From Parcubacteria group bacterium (GTDB lineage Bacteria; Patescibacteriota; Minisyncoccia; Phycocordibacterales; UBA12088): DNA of 6,527 bases. Of the stretch, positions 1 through 5,555 are shown one piece after another. The position numbers were made by a program, and so were the translations under genes. The notes beneath the pieces were generated by a model, which made no database searches, was not told where the DNA came from, and worked only from the letters and a program-made list of their open reading frames with translations. The stretch is taken from NCBI GenBank assembly GCA_021731325.1, contig JAKFXP010000101.1, forward strand, positions 1 to 6,527, given 5' to 3'. Each line of letters starts with the position of its first letter. Within the stretch, counting starts at the first letter, position 1.

Positions 1-890
1 ATAATAGCGATGGGGAGTTCGGATACACCCGCAAACGAAAAAGCCTCTTGCATGAGAGCAAATCCTCCATTTGCAGTACCTACTGCTACTCGCTTGCCTG
101 CATACGACATACCGAGCGCCATGTTTACCACCGAAATCTCATCTTCGGGATGAATGACTTTGAGTCCTCGCTCTTTGCCTGCTTTTGCAAGAAACTGGAG
201 GGTTGCAGTAGAGGGGGTCATTGGGTACCCGAGATACGCTTCGAGTCCTGCAGCCAAAAAGCCCTTTGCAATTGCTTTGTTGCCATCCATGACTTCTCCT
301 TCTCCACTCGGAGCCGTAGGGAGTACGATGTCGTCTTTTGGATACCCCTGCTCCTGCATAAAGGTGTACCCGCGCTGTACGAGGTTGACGTTCATCTCTG
401 CACCTACATTGGCAAAGACTTTTGCAGCGAGTTTTTTGAGGTCGTCGAGAGGCACTCCAATAATGTAGCCGTATGCGCCAAATGCACTTGAGGTGCGCGC
501 AACCTGGGGCGCTTTGCACTCTTCCGCAATCTGCTTCATGGGGAGTGCAATGAGAGGAATATTGAGATCTTTGAGTTCGGCTACGTACGCAGTCTCTACA
601 AAGACATGTGCTCCGGGTTTGAGAGCGGGTGCATGTACGCGCACTGATTCGCTATTGACGGCAACGAGCACGTCGAGCTCGTGGTAGTCCGCATGCACTG
701 CATCAATCGCAAAACTAATGCGCGCAAAATTATGCCCTCCGCGAATGAGGGAGGGGTACTCGAATGCGGTGAATGGCCGATAGCCAAGCTCGTGCAAAAG
801 CTCTGAAAAATTGATGCCCGCTTCGCGCACCCCATCACCTGCAGCACCGCCGATTGCTATCGTGCGGATGTAAGAAGAACCAGCGTCCAT
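1..890 (-). CDS. korA: 2-oxoacid:ferredoxin oxidoreductase, fused gamma-alpha subunit (N-terminal part)
   Basis: Reading the minus strand from the ATG at 890-888 gives 296 uninterrupted codons to the window edge, so the gene is partial and its C-terminus and any beta subunit lie to the left. Residues about 9-185 match the gamma domain: the GGAAGDGV glycine motif (14-21) and EYPSLIRGGHN (44-54). The alpha (pyrimidine-binding) domain starts near residue 201 with GNKAIAKGFLAAG and the hallmark GYPMTPST (221-228, usually YPITPSS), then PEDEIS (248-253). Members of the family oxidise pyruvate, 2-oxoglutarate or other 2-oxoacids with CoA to acyl-CoA, CO2 and reduced ferredoxin in the cytoplasm, with thiamine diphosphate held between alpha and beta subunits. 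The substrate cannot be told from this part. A GTANGGFALM stretch (271-280) stands where many relatives have TSGPGFSLM. An in-frame ATG at 1004 would add 38 residues of low-complexity sequence; I prefer 890 because a -10 box sits 9 nt before it and homology begins right after it. Confidence 0.9.
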   Translation of the reverse strand, partial: MDAGSSYIRTIAIGGAAGDGVREAGINFSELLHELGYRPFTAFEYPSLIRGGHNFARISFAIDAVHADYHELDVLVAVNSESVRVHAPALKPGAHVFVETAYVAELKDLNIPLIALPMKQIAEECKAPQVARTSSAFGAYGYIIGVPLDDLKKLAAKVFANVGAEMNVNLVQRGYTFMQEQGYPKDDIVLPTAPSGEGEVMDGNKAIAKGFLAAGLEAYLGYPMTPSTATLQFLAKAGKERGLKVIHPEDEISVVNMALGMSYAGKRVAVGTANGGFALMQEAFSFAGVSELPIAI

Positions 891-899
891 GTACTTAGC

Positions 900-929
900 A
901 GTATACGGGTATGATGTAGGGATATCCAA
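900..929 (-). promoter_or_regulatory. Promoter of the 2-oxoacid oxidoreductase gene
   Basis: On the minus strand a TTGGAT -35-like box (929-924) and a TATACT -10 box (905-900) are separated by 18 nt. Transcription would start near 893, only about 3 nt before the ATG at 890, so the message would be essentially leaderless. No Shine-Dalgarno sequence lies in front of the ATG, which agrees with this. Confidence 0.6.
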
Positions 930-955
930 GAGAGATGTCCACGGCGAGGGGCGAA

Positions 956-991
956 GTATGCGGTATGAGTATCGAGTATGAGAATGAGTAC
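956..991. repeat. Short degenerate GAGTAT-type repeat
   Basis: Units related to GTATGAG / GAGTAT recur about every 7-10 nt through this stretch. It lies between the terminator at 1029-1050 and the promoter at 900-929. No protein-like sequence is convincing here, although one minus-strand frame is open through it and joins the downstream oxidoreductase in frame. Apart from this repeat I see nothing functional in 930-1028. Confidence 0.4.
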
Positions 992-1028
992 GCGAACCTC
1001 GCATCTCGTATACGGGGATCGGGCGTAG

Positions 1029-1050
1029 AAAAACCCTCACGAGGTGAGGG
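1029..1050 (-). terminator. Rho-independent terminator of the 39-aa micro-gene
   Basis: Seven perfect base pairs (CCCTCAC at 1034-1040 with GTGAGGG at 1044-1050) close a 3-nt loop. On the minus strand the hairpin is followed directly by TTTTT (1033-1029). On the plus strand there is no T-run after the stem, so the terminator works leftward. It begins 8 nt after the stop codon of the small open frame at 1177-1058, which is a reason to believe that a transcript ends here. Confidence 0.75.
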
Positions 1051-1057
1051 CGTTTGA

Positions 1058-1177
1058 TTATTCTGGATACAGTATCTTGATAGCCTGTCGCGCCACCCGC
1101 GCTACATCGGTGCGCTGACGAACCTGCATATATACTTCCCAGATATGCTCTGCGATTTCATCATTTGGTACGAGCAC
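1058..1177 (-). CDS. Micro-protein of 39 aa, unknown function
   Basis: A short frame runs from a GTG at 1177-1175 to a TAA at 1060-1058. The product has a charged, helix-like make-up (NDEIAEHIWEVYMQV near residues 5-19, then RQRTDVARVARQAIKIL at 20-36) with no membrane segment and no cysteine. I do not recognise the family. Support for a real gene is positional: promoter-like boxes sit just upstream and a clean minus-strand terminator begins 8 nt after the stop. The start is uncertain. The GTG is preceded 7 nt away by TAATGT; a better -10 box (TATAGT, 1202-1197) is spaced correctly for a leaderless start at an ATG at 1188-1186, but that ATG is in another frame which stops after 28 codons. A small RNA that only looks coding, or a decayed gene with a one-base shift, are alternatives. 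Confidence 0.45.
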   Translation of the reverse strand: MLVPNDEIAEHIWEVYMQVRQRTDVARVARQAIKILYPE

Positions 1178-1184
1178 CTGACCA

Positions 1185-1212
1185 ACATTAGGTCACACTA
1201 TAATGTACACAA
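1185..1212 (-). promoter_or_regulatory. Promoter-like boxes before the 39-aa micro-gene
   Basis: Minus strand: TTGTGT (1212-1207), 16 nt, then TAATGT (1190-1185), placing the start near the GTG at 1177. A second, better-matching -10 candidate, TATAGT (1202-1197), has no clear -35 partner. Both lie just downstream of the terminator at 1216-1247, so this micro-gene would have its own transcript. Confidence 0.4.
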
Positions 1213-1247
1213 AACAAAACCCGACCTCTTTACAAGTGTCGGGTTTT
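1211..1247. terminator. Bidirectional rho-independent terminator
   Basis: A perfect 10-bp inverted repeat, AAAACCCGAC (1216-1225) with GTCGGGTTTT (1238-1247), encloses a 12-nt loop. Both strands end the G+C stem with TTTT; the minus strand goes on as TTTTGTTTTG, which makes leftward termination the stronger. It starts 11 nt after the TGA of the 37-aa membrane micro-gene (1261-1259), so it very likely ends that transcript. Confidence 0.8.
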
Positions 1248-1258
1248 CGCCTGGTATA

Positions 1259-1372
1259 TCACCAGATACCCAAAAGCAGGTCTGGAATACTCAAGCAATG
1301 AGGGAGAAAAAGAGCTATAAAAATGGTACTTACCAATAACCACTCATTGAGTTTTGATAGTACGTCGTTCAT
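1259..1372 (-). CDS. Small hydrophobic membrane protein of 37 aa
   Basis: ATG at 1372-1370, TGA at 1261-1259. A short polar N-terminus (MNDVLSKLNE) is followed by a strongly hydrophobic stretch from about residue 11 to 29 (WLLVSTIFIALFLPHCLSI) and a second hydrophobic tail ending LLLGIW, so a single-pass or hairpin membrane peptide is predicted. The gene has a near-consensus Shine-Dalgarno sequence (GGAGGTG, 1382-1376) at good spacing, promoter candidates upstream and a strong terminator right after the stop; few random frames have all three. I do not recognise the family. By size and hydropathy it resembles small membrane regulators or type I toxin peptides, but nothing in the sequence decides between these. 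It is divergent from the acyl-CoA ligase gene and shares the palindrome at 1427-1461 with it. Confidence 0.65.
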   Translation of the reverse strand: MNDVLSKLNEWLLVSTIFIALFLPHCLSIPDLLLGIW

Positions 1373-1375
1373 ACA

Positions 1376-1382
1376 CACCTCC
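1376..1382 (-). promoter_or_regulatory. Strong ribosome binding site
   Basis: GGAGGTG on the minus strand, with the GGAGG core 5 nt before the ATG at 1372. It fixes the start of the 37-aa membrane protein. It is the only convincing Shine-Dalgarno sequence in the window; the other genes appear leaderless or have none. Confidence 0.75.
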
Positions 1383-1384
1383 AA

Positions 1385-1414
1385 AATATAGTATGGATCA
1401 CAAAATAGGTTCAA
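1385..1414 (-). promoter_or_regulatory. Proximal promoter candidate of the 37-aa gene
   Basis: Minus strand: TTGAAC (1414-1409), an 18-nt spacer, then TATATT (1390-1385). The start point would fall at or inside the Shine-Dalgarno sequence, so this promoter would give a very short leader. The overlapping TACTAT (1393-1388) is another possible -10. Confidence 0.4.
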
Positions 1415-1419
1415 CATAA

Positions 1420-1449
1420 ACAATACCACAATAATATATTGTATGTCAA
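1420..1449 (-). promoter_or_regulatory. Distal promoter candidate of the 37-aa gene, inside the palindrome
   Basis: Minus strand: a perfect consensus TTGACA -35 (1449-1444), an 18-nt spacer, and TATTGT -10 (1425-1420) preceded by an extended TGG. Start near 1413 gives a leader of about 40 nt that keeps the whole Shine-Dalgarno sequence. The -35 box sits on the centre of the 15-bp inverted repeat, so a protein bound there would block this promoter. Confidence 0.5.
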
Positions 1450-1461
1450 TATATTATTGTG
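1427..1461. promoter_or_regulatory. Perfect 15-bp inverted repeat, probable operator
   Basis: CACAATAATATATTG (1427-1441) and its exact reverse complement CAATATATTATTGTG (1447-1461) flank a 5-nt centre, TATGT. The arms are very A+T-rich in a region of moderate base composition and no T-run follows, so it is not a terminator. It overlaps the distal minus-strand promoter and lies 30 nt upstream of the -35 box of the acyl-CoA ligase gene. The position between divergent promoters suggests a binding site for a dimeric regulator of one or both genes. An RNA hairpin is the alternative. Confidence 0.6.
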
Positions 1462-1491
1462 CACGCATTACGTGAGCGCACTTCTCTATTT

Positions 1492-1519
1492 TTGTATAGT
1501 TCGCCCACTCCCGTATAAT
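1492..1519 (+). promoter_or_regulatory. Promoter of the ADP-forming acyl-CoA ligase gene
   Basis: TTGTAT (1492-1497), 16 nt, and a consensus TATAAT (1514-1519). The start point is expected near 1526, within 2 nt of the ATG at 1528, so the message is probably leaderless. A GAGG at 1522-1525 is only 2 nt from the ATG and too close to act as a normal ribosome binding site. Confidence 0.7.
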
Positions 1520-1527
1520 ACGAGGAT

Positions 1528-3612
1528 ATGCAATTACACACCCTTTTCAACCCTCGTTCTGTCGCCATTATTGGAGCCGCCAACGACCCTCACAAAGTAG
1601 GGTATGCCCTTATGAAAAACGTCCTCGCGGGAAGCGTGCGCGATATATATCCTATTTCGCTCACCGAAGTAGAGGTGCTCGGACACGCAACGCACCCAAG
1701 CGTCAAAGCAATCCCTGGCCCGGTTGACCTCGCCATCATTGCGGTACGTGCGGATGTGGTTGCGAGCGTACTCCGCGAATGTGCAGAAAAAGGTATCAAG
1801 AGTGCCGTAGTGATTTCGGCTGGTTTCAAAGAGGCGGGGGAAGCAGGCACCATTCTCGAAGAAGAACTCGCTGTGGTAGCTCGAGAAAACGACATCACGC
1901 TTTTAGGCCCAAACTGTCTTGGTATCATTAATGCACATGCGGACTGGAATGCCTCCTTTGCCGTTGAGAAACCATTATTGGGAGGAATCAGCTTTGTCTC
2001 ACAATCAGGTGCGTTGGGCACGGCACTCTTGGACTGGGCAACCAAAGAAGGGGTGGGGATCTCCAAGTTTGTAAGTCTCGGCAACGAAGCCTCATTGACC
2101 GAAGTAGCGTTCCTCGAATACCTTGCCGATGATCCTGACACCACGGCCGTATTACTCTATGTCGAAAAGGTTGGTGATGGTCCTGCACTCCTTGCTGCGG
2201 TATCTCGTATCACCAAAGACAAACCCGTGGTTGTACTCCGTGCCGGACGAAGCGTTCGTGGCGCGGCGGCGGTTGCAAGCCACACTGGGTCGCTTGCACC
2301 CGCTGATGCCGTCTTTGATGCAGCGCTCCGCCAGGCCGGTGCTATCCCCGTCACCTCCGCCCGCGCACTCTTTTCACTCGCCAAACTCTTTGCACTCGGT
2401 CACACAACTCCCCTCACTCGCCTCGCTATTCTTACCAATGGGGGTGGACCTTCGGTAAATACCGCTGATCTTATTGACCTATCCCACTCGCTCACCCTCG
2501 CCACCTTTGACGAAGAGACACGAGGTGCACTCCGTAAGGTACTGCCTCCGATGGCGGCCGTAGGTAACCCTATTGATGTCATTGGTGACGCAGGCCCTGA
2601 TCGGTATGACCACGTTCTCGACACCCTCACGACGCTCTCTGAAGTCGATGCAATCTTGACGATTGTGACCCCTCAGATGATGACTGACCCAAAAGGGATT
2701 GCCGAGGTCTTGTTGAAACATCGTGCTGAAAAACCAATTATTCCTATATTTATGGGTGGTCGCACGGTGATCGAAGGTATCGAGACATTGAGTACCCAAG
2801 GTATGCCCGTCTTTCACACTCCCAGCGATGTGGTGGAAGCACTTGAATCGCTCGCGCGCCACAGCACCAAGGCTCCCGAGCCAGCGCCTGCAATCCCAGC
2901 CGGCCCTCGCTTGTCACCGCACCTCGTCATGTACCCCATTGAAGAAATGCAAACCGTACTCAACAATTACGATCTGCCCCTTGCAGGAGTATTTGTACGT
3001 GAGAAAAAAGATATTGCGCCTGCATTAAGCAAGCTCGGTGACAGCCCCTACGCCATGAAGGCAATCGCCGCTACGCTGGTACACAAAAGTGATCTTGGTG
3101 CGGTCGTCCTCAATCTCGCAGACGCCGAAGCGCTGGAGGAGGCGTGGGAGAATGTTGAGAAGCAGGTTGCCGATCACACACCAGGTGCCGCGATAGACGG
3201 CATGTTGATACAGCGTATGGTGCGTGGGGTCGAATGTATCGTGGGTATGAAGCGTGACCCCATTTTTGGTCCGGTCATCGTTTTTGGTCTGGGAGGTATT
3301 TTTGTGGAGGTATTACATGACAGCGCCATGCGCGTAGCACCCGTGTCAAAAGAGGATGCACGTGCCATGATTCAGGAGATTAAGGGGTACCCTCTCCTCA
3401 CCGGTGCACGGGGTTCTACCCCCGTGAATATCGAGGCACTGGTAGACGCCATTACCTCACTCTCCCACCTTGCGCTCGACTACCACGAACTCGAAGAGGT
3501 TGATTTTAATCCCGTATTTGCAACCGAAAAAGGTGTCGTTATTGTTGACGCACGACTTATGCGTATCGACACCACTCCACCCGCTGACACGCCCCCCGAG
3601 GCGACCGAATAA
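1528..3612 (+). CDS. Acetate/acyl-CoA ligase (ADP-forming), fused alpha-beta
   Basis: A complete 694-aa protein, about the usual length for the single-chain NDP-forming acyl-CoA synthetases. It catalyses acyl-CoA + ADP + Pi = acid + CoA + ATP, the last energy-conserving step of acetate-type fermentation, in the cytoplasm. The N-terminal CoA-binding Rossmann domain shows FNPRSVAIIGAA (7-18) and LLGPNCLGI (125-133). The ligase part follows with FVSQSGALG (156-164) and SHTGS (251-255), whose His252 matches the catalytic phosphohistidine of the alpha part. TNGGGPSV (303-310) and NPIDVIG (347-353) follow. A Pro/Ala-rich linker (about 449-461) leads to the C-terminal ATP-grasp domain: LVHKSDLG (517-524) with His519 as the likely second phosphohistidine, GMKRDPIFGP (573-582), FGLGGIFVEVL (586-596) and EVDFNPV (657-663). 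All key residues are present. The last 14 residues are a Pro/Thr-rich tail. It transcribes alone, with its own promoter and terminator, divergent from the micro-genes. The acyl group used (acetyl or branched/aryl) cannot be told. Confidence 0.95.
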   Translation: MQLHTLFNPRSVAIIGAANDPHKVGYALMKNVLAGSVRDIYPISLTEVEVLGHATHPSVKAIPGPVDLAIIAVRADVVASVLRECAEKGIKSAVVISAGFKEAGEAGTILEEELAVVARENDITLLGPNCLGIINAHADWNASFAVEKPLLGGISFVSQSGALGTALLDWATKEGVGISKFVSLGNEASLTEVAFLEYLADDPDTTAVLLYVEKVGDGPALLAAVSRITKDKPVVVLRAGRSVRGAAAVASHTGSLAPADAVFDAALRQAGAIPVTSARALFSLAKLFALGHTTPLTRLAILTNGGGPSVNTADLIDLSHSLTLATFDEETRGALRKVLPPMAAVGNPIDVIGDAGPDRYDHVLDTLTTLSEVDAILTIVTPQMMTDPKGIAEVLLKHRAEKPIIPIFMGGRTVIEGIETLSTQGMPVFHTPSDVVEALESLARHSTKAPEPAPAIPAGPRLSPHLVMYPIEEMQTVLNNYDLPLAGVFVREKKDIAPALSKLGDSPYAMKAIAATLVHKSDLGAVVLNLADAEALEEAWENVEKQVADHTPGAAIDGMLIQRMVRGVECIVGMKRDPIFGPVIVFGLGGIFVEVLHDSAMRVAPVSKEDARAMIQEIKGYPLLTGARGSTPVNIEALVDAITSLSHLALDYHELEEVDFNPVFATEKGVVIVDARLMRIDTTPPADTPPEATE

Positions 3613-3622
3613 GTACCCTCGT

Positions 3623-3658
3623 AACAAAACAACCCCCATGCATGGGGGTTGTTTTGTT
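3623..3658. terminator. Bidirectional terminator, perfect 36-bp palindrome
   Basis: AACAAAACAACCCCCATG (3623-3640) is followed with no spacer by its exact reverse complement (3641-3658). As RNA it would form a stem of about 16 bp with a 4-nt TGCA loop. Each strand leaves the G+C stem into GTTTTGTT. It begins 10 nt after the stop of the ligase gene and touches the TAA of the convergent FAD enzyme (3660-3658), so it ends both transcripts. Confidence 0.85.
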
Positions 3659-4899
3659 TATGACGGTGCAAGTGCCCCCAGATCTACACTCCCTGCTGCT
3701 ATATCAGCAACCACATGACCTACTGACGTCTTCTTTTTAATAAGAGTGGTGATCGCCTGCATGAGATCGGGACGATTAATGGTGGTGCCGCCGACGATGC
3801 GTCCCTGCCAGATAATAATACGGCAGTACGTATCGGGTTCGGGAGTTGGGTAATGTACAATGATTCTATCTGCACCCGGAGATACATCACCAATCCATCC
3901 AATGGTAAAACCGAACCCATGACTCAAGTGCAGGGACACCTGATCAAATGGGACATGTTGTCCACTCATATTCTTACCCGCAATGTCTCCCTGAAATCGA
4001 GCACTCATCCAATTACCCATAATGGTCGTCTCGCCTAATGCACGATCCCACGATTCAGCAGTATCTCCCGCTGTCCAGATATGCGGGACATTAGTCTCCA
4101 AAAACTCATTTGCATAAATACCCGTATGTGTTGCAATACCCGCCTGCGCCACCCATTCGAGAGGGTGCTCTACCCCAATCATCGCAAGTACATAGGTGCA
4201 GGGTATCATGCGACCGTCTTTGAGACGTACTCCCTCGACATGCACGTCACCCAGCACCTCAGATACTTCGGACTCACGAATAATCTCAACTCCTCTATCG
4301 ATGAGTACTCGCTCGATAATACTCGCCTCTTCCTGAGAGAATTGTCGTTCAAAAAAGTATTTTTCCCGCAGCACTTCGGTTACCTGAAACCCATGCGAAA
4401 GTAATATATCAATAATTTCAAAGGAAACCCACGACCCCCCAACCATGACCACGTGCGCGGGGGCGTCTTGTACGACTTCACGCAAGACCTTCGCCTCATC
4501 AACGGTACGGAGGTACATCACTCCCTGTTTGTCGGCACCCGGCACCTTCCACCTACGGCTATGGGTACCGGTCGCAAGAAGTAGTTTTTCGTAGTGAAGC
4601 GTGTCACCATCTGAAAGCGTCACTACCTGCGCATTGGCATCAAGTATGGTTGCACGTAAACCACGAAACAAATGGATGCGTTCTTGTGTGTACCACACTT
4701 CACTTTTGAGCCACACTCGATCAAATGCCTGCCCACCGGTAAGCCAATTTTGTTTGCTGAGGAGCACTCGTGAATACAATCGATGTGGCTCATCTGACAC
4801 AATGGCGATGGAGCCTTCAGGATCGTTTGTACGTATCGTTTCTGCTGCGGTTGTGCCCGCAATGCCGCCCCCAATGATTACATACCGGTAGTACTGCAT
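3658..4899 (-). CDS. FAD-dependent NAD(P)H oxidoreductase (ferredoxin/rubredoxin reductase type)
   Basis: A 413-aa protein read from the ATG at 4899-4897. FAD-binding Rossmann motif VIIGGGIAG (7-15) at the very N-terminus, the LLLATGTHS segment (106-114), the NAD(P)-binding motif region VVMVGGSWVSFE (150-161), and the second FAD motif IWTAGDTAE (274-282) followed by GNWMSARFQGDIAGKN (295-310). This order is that of the two-dinucleotide-binding-domain reductases such as rubredoxin and ferredoxin reductases and NADH oxidases; no redox-active CxxC pair is visible, so it is not a thioredoxin reductase type. The NAD(P) motif is unusual: GGSWVSFE instead of GGGxxGxE. It would move electrons between NAD(P)H and a small carrier such as the nearby ferredoxin (inference). 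An in-frame ATG at 5019 would add 40 residues lying inside the preceding gene; 4899 is chosen because homology starts there. It follows the MFS gene by 13 nt with no Shine-Dalgarno or promoter, so it is probably co-transcribed. Confidence 0.85.
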   Translation of the reverse strand: MQYYRYVIIGGGIAGTTAAETIRTNDPEGSIAIVSDEPHRLYSRVLLSKQNWLTGGQAFDRVWLKSEVWYTQERIHLFRGLRATILDANAQVVTLSDGDTLHYEKLLLATGTHSRRWKVPGADKQGVMYLRTVDEAKVLREVVQDAPAHVVMVGGSWVSFEIIDILLSHGFQVTEVLREKYFFERQFSQEEASIIERVLIDRGVEIIRESEVSEVLGDVHVEGVRLKDGRMIPCTYVLAMIGVEHPLEWVAQAGIATHTGIYANEFLETNVPHIWTAGDTAESWDRALGETTIMGNWMSARFQGDIAGKNMSGQHVPFDQVSLHLSHGFGFTIGWIGDVSPGADRIIVHYPTPEPDTYCRIIIWQGRIVGGTTINRPDLMQAITTLIKKKTSVGHVVADIAAGSVDLGALAPS

Positions 4900-4912
4900 A
4901 GCGCCATACTGA

Positions 4913-5467
4913 TTAGGAGTACCGCAAAATAGTTGCTTGATAGAGCGTTGAAATGGCAAGGATAGTGCCCATGACGATAAAGAGCACATCAAACGAGTAT
5001 GCGTACACGAGGTAGGCACCAGCCATAAGTGCTATACCCTGACACACATACCATAACCCTGCCGCAAGACCCCACACCACACCATCATTATTGCCCTCAC
5101 CCGAATAACGGTCATACAATGAGTACCAGGATGGTTCACGAAGCGCAGTTGAGACACCACTCAAAATCTGCACCACCAAGAGACCCCACATCGAACTCAC
5201 CAACAAATAACTGAACGCTGCAACACTTCCTACTGCAGCTCCCACAACAAGGAGTACCTTTGCATCATTACGCTTGTCCGCAATACGCCCTACGACCACC
5301 ACCCCGAGCCCCATCGTGACGAGGTAGCAGGCATACGCCCACGACAACTCGAGAATGTCACCCCCAACCTTCTGCGCAAACACTGCATAGAGTGGACCTA
5401 ACATACCGGTACCAAAGCCCCAGATGTTACTTGACCACAATAGAATGGATTCTACCTTTGTTAACAT
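4913..5467 (-). CDS. Half-size MFS-type membrane protein, six helices
   Basis: From the ATG at 5467-5465 the product has 184 residues with about six hydrophobic helices. The signature MFS motif A, GRIADKRNDAK, lies in the loop after the second helix. Full MFS transporters have about 400 residues and 12 helices, so this corresponds to the N-terminal half only. The gene ends with a clean TAA (4915-4913) and the FAD enzyme gene starts 13 nt later, so there is no room for a second half and no sign of a frameshift tail. It may work as a dimer, or be a reduced family. Substrate unknown. An upstream in-frame ATG at 5485 exists, but the -10 box TATACT (5479-5474) lies between the two ATGs and points to 5467 as a leaderless start. 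Confidence 0.75.
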   Translation of the reverse strand: MLTKVESILLWSSNIWGFGTGMLGPLYAVFAQKVGGDILELSWAYACYLVTMGLGVVVVGRIADKRNDAKVLLVVGAAVGSVAAFSYLLVSSMWGLLVVQILSGVSTALREPSWYSLYDRYSGEGNNDGVVWGLAAGLWYVCQGIALMAGAYLVYAYSFDVLFIVMGTILAISTLYQATILRYS

Positions 5468-5473
5468 AGCGTC

Positions 5474-5479
5474 AGTATA
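5474..5479 (-). promoter_or_regulatory. -10 box of the MFS-FAD oxidoreductase unit
   Basis: TATACT on the minus strand, 6 nt before the ATG at 5467, so transcription would begin at or next to the A of the start codon. No good -35 box is seen at 16-19 nt upstream. Spacing matches the other leaderless-type starts in the window. Confidence 0.5.
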
Positions 5480-5507
5480 CGGCATTGCACATCATCACCC
5501 GGTACAC

Positions 5508-5527
5508 AAAATCCCCATGTAGGGGAT
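5508..5527 (-). terminator. Terminator after the ferredoxin gene
   Basis: A 6-bp stem (ATCCCC 5511-5516 with GGGGAT 5522-5527) and a 5-nt loop, followed on the minus strand by TTTTG. It lies 28 nt after the ferredoxin stop and separates the ferredoxin transcript from the MFS-FAD unit. The stem is short, so read-through is possible. Confidence 0.6.
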
Positions 5528-5555
5528 GTTGGTATGAATATCTCGTGCCGTACCG

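Noticed and set aside
48..519. Several open frames of 100-150 codons on both strands inside the first 900 nt
   Set aside because: They overlap the 2-oxoacid oxidoreductase frame, which carries clear gamma and alpha domain motifs; the others have no protein-like features.
1145..1339. Plus-strand frame of 64 codons in the intergenic region
   Set aside because: It crosses the bidirectional terminator at 1211-1247 and is antisense to both micro-genes; the composition is not protein-like and it has no ribosome binding site or promoter.
1034..1461. Could the three inverted repeats be a CRISPR array or mobile-element ends?
   Set aside because: The repeats differ from each other, have no regular spacing or flanking direct repeats, and no transposase or cas gene is present.
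1522..1525. GAGG as a ribosome binding site for the acyl-CoA ligase
   Set aside because: It is 2 nt from the ATG, and the predicted transcript start lies downstream of it, so it would not be in the message.
2479..2862. Minus-strand frame of 127 codons within the ligase gene
   Set aside because: It is a shadow of a gene with intact domain motifs along its full length.
4900..5019. Extended start for the FAD oxidoreductase
   Set aside because: The additional 40 residues overlap the end of the MFS gene in another frame and precede the N-terminal FAD motif that should be close to the true start.
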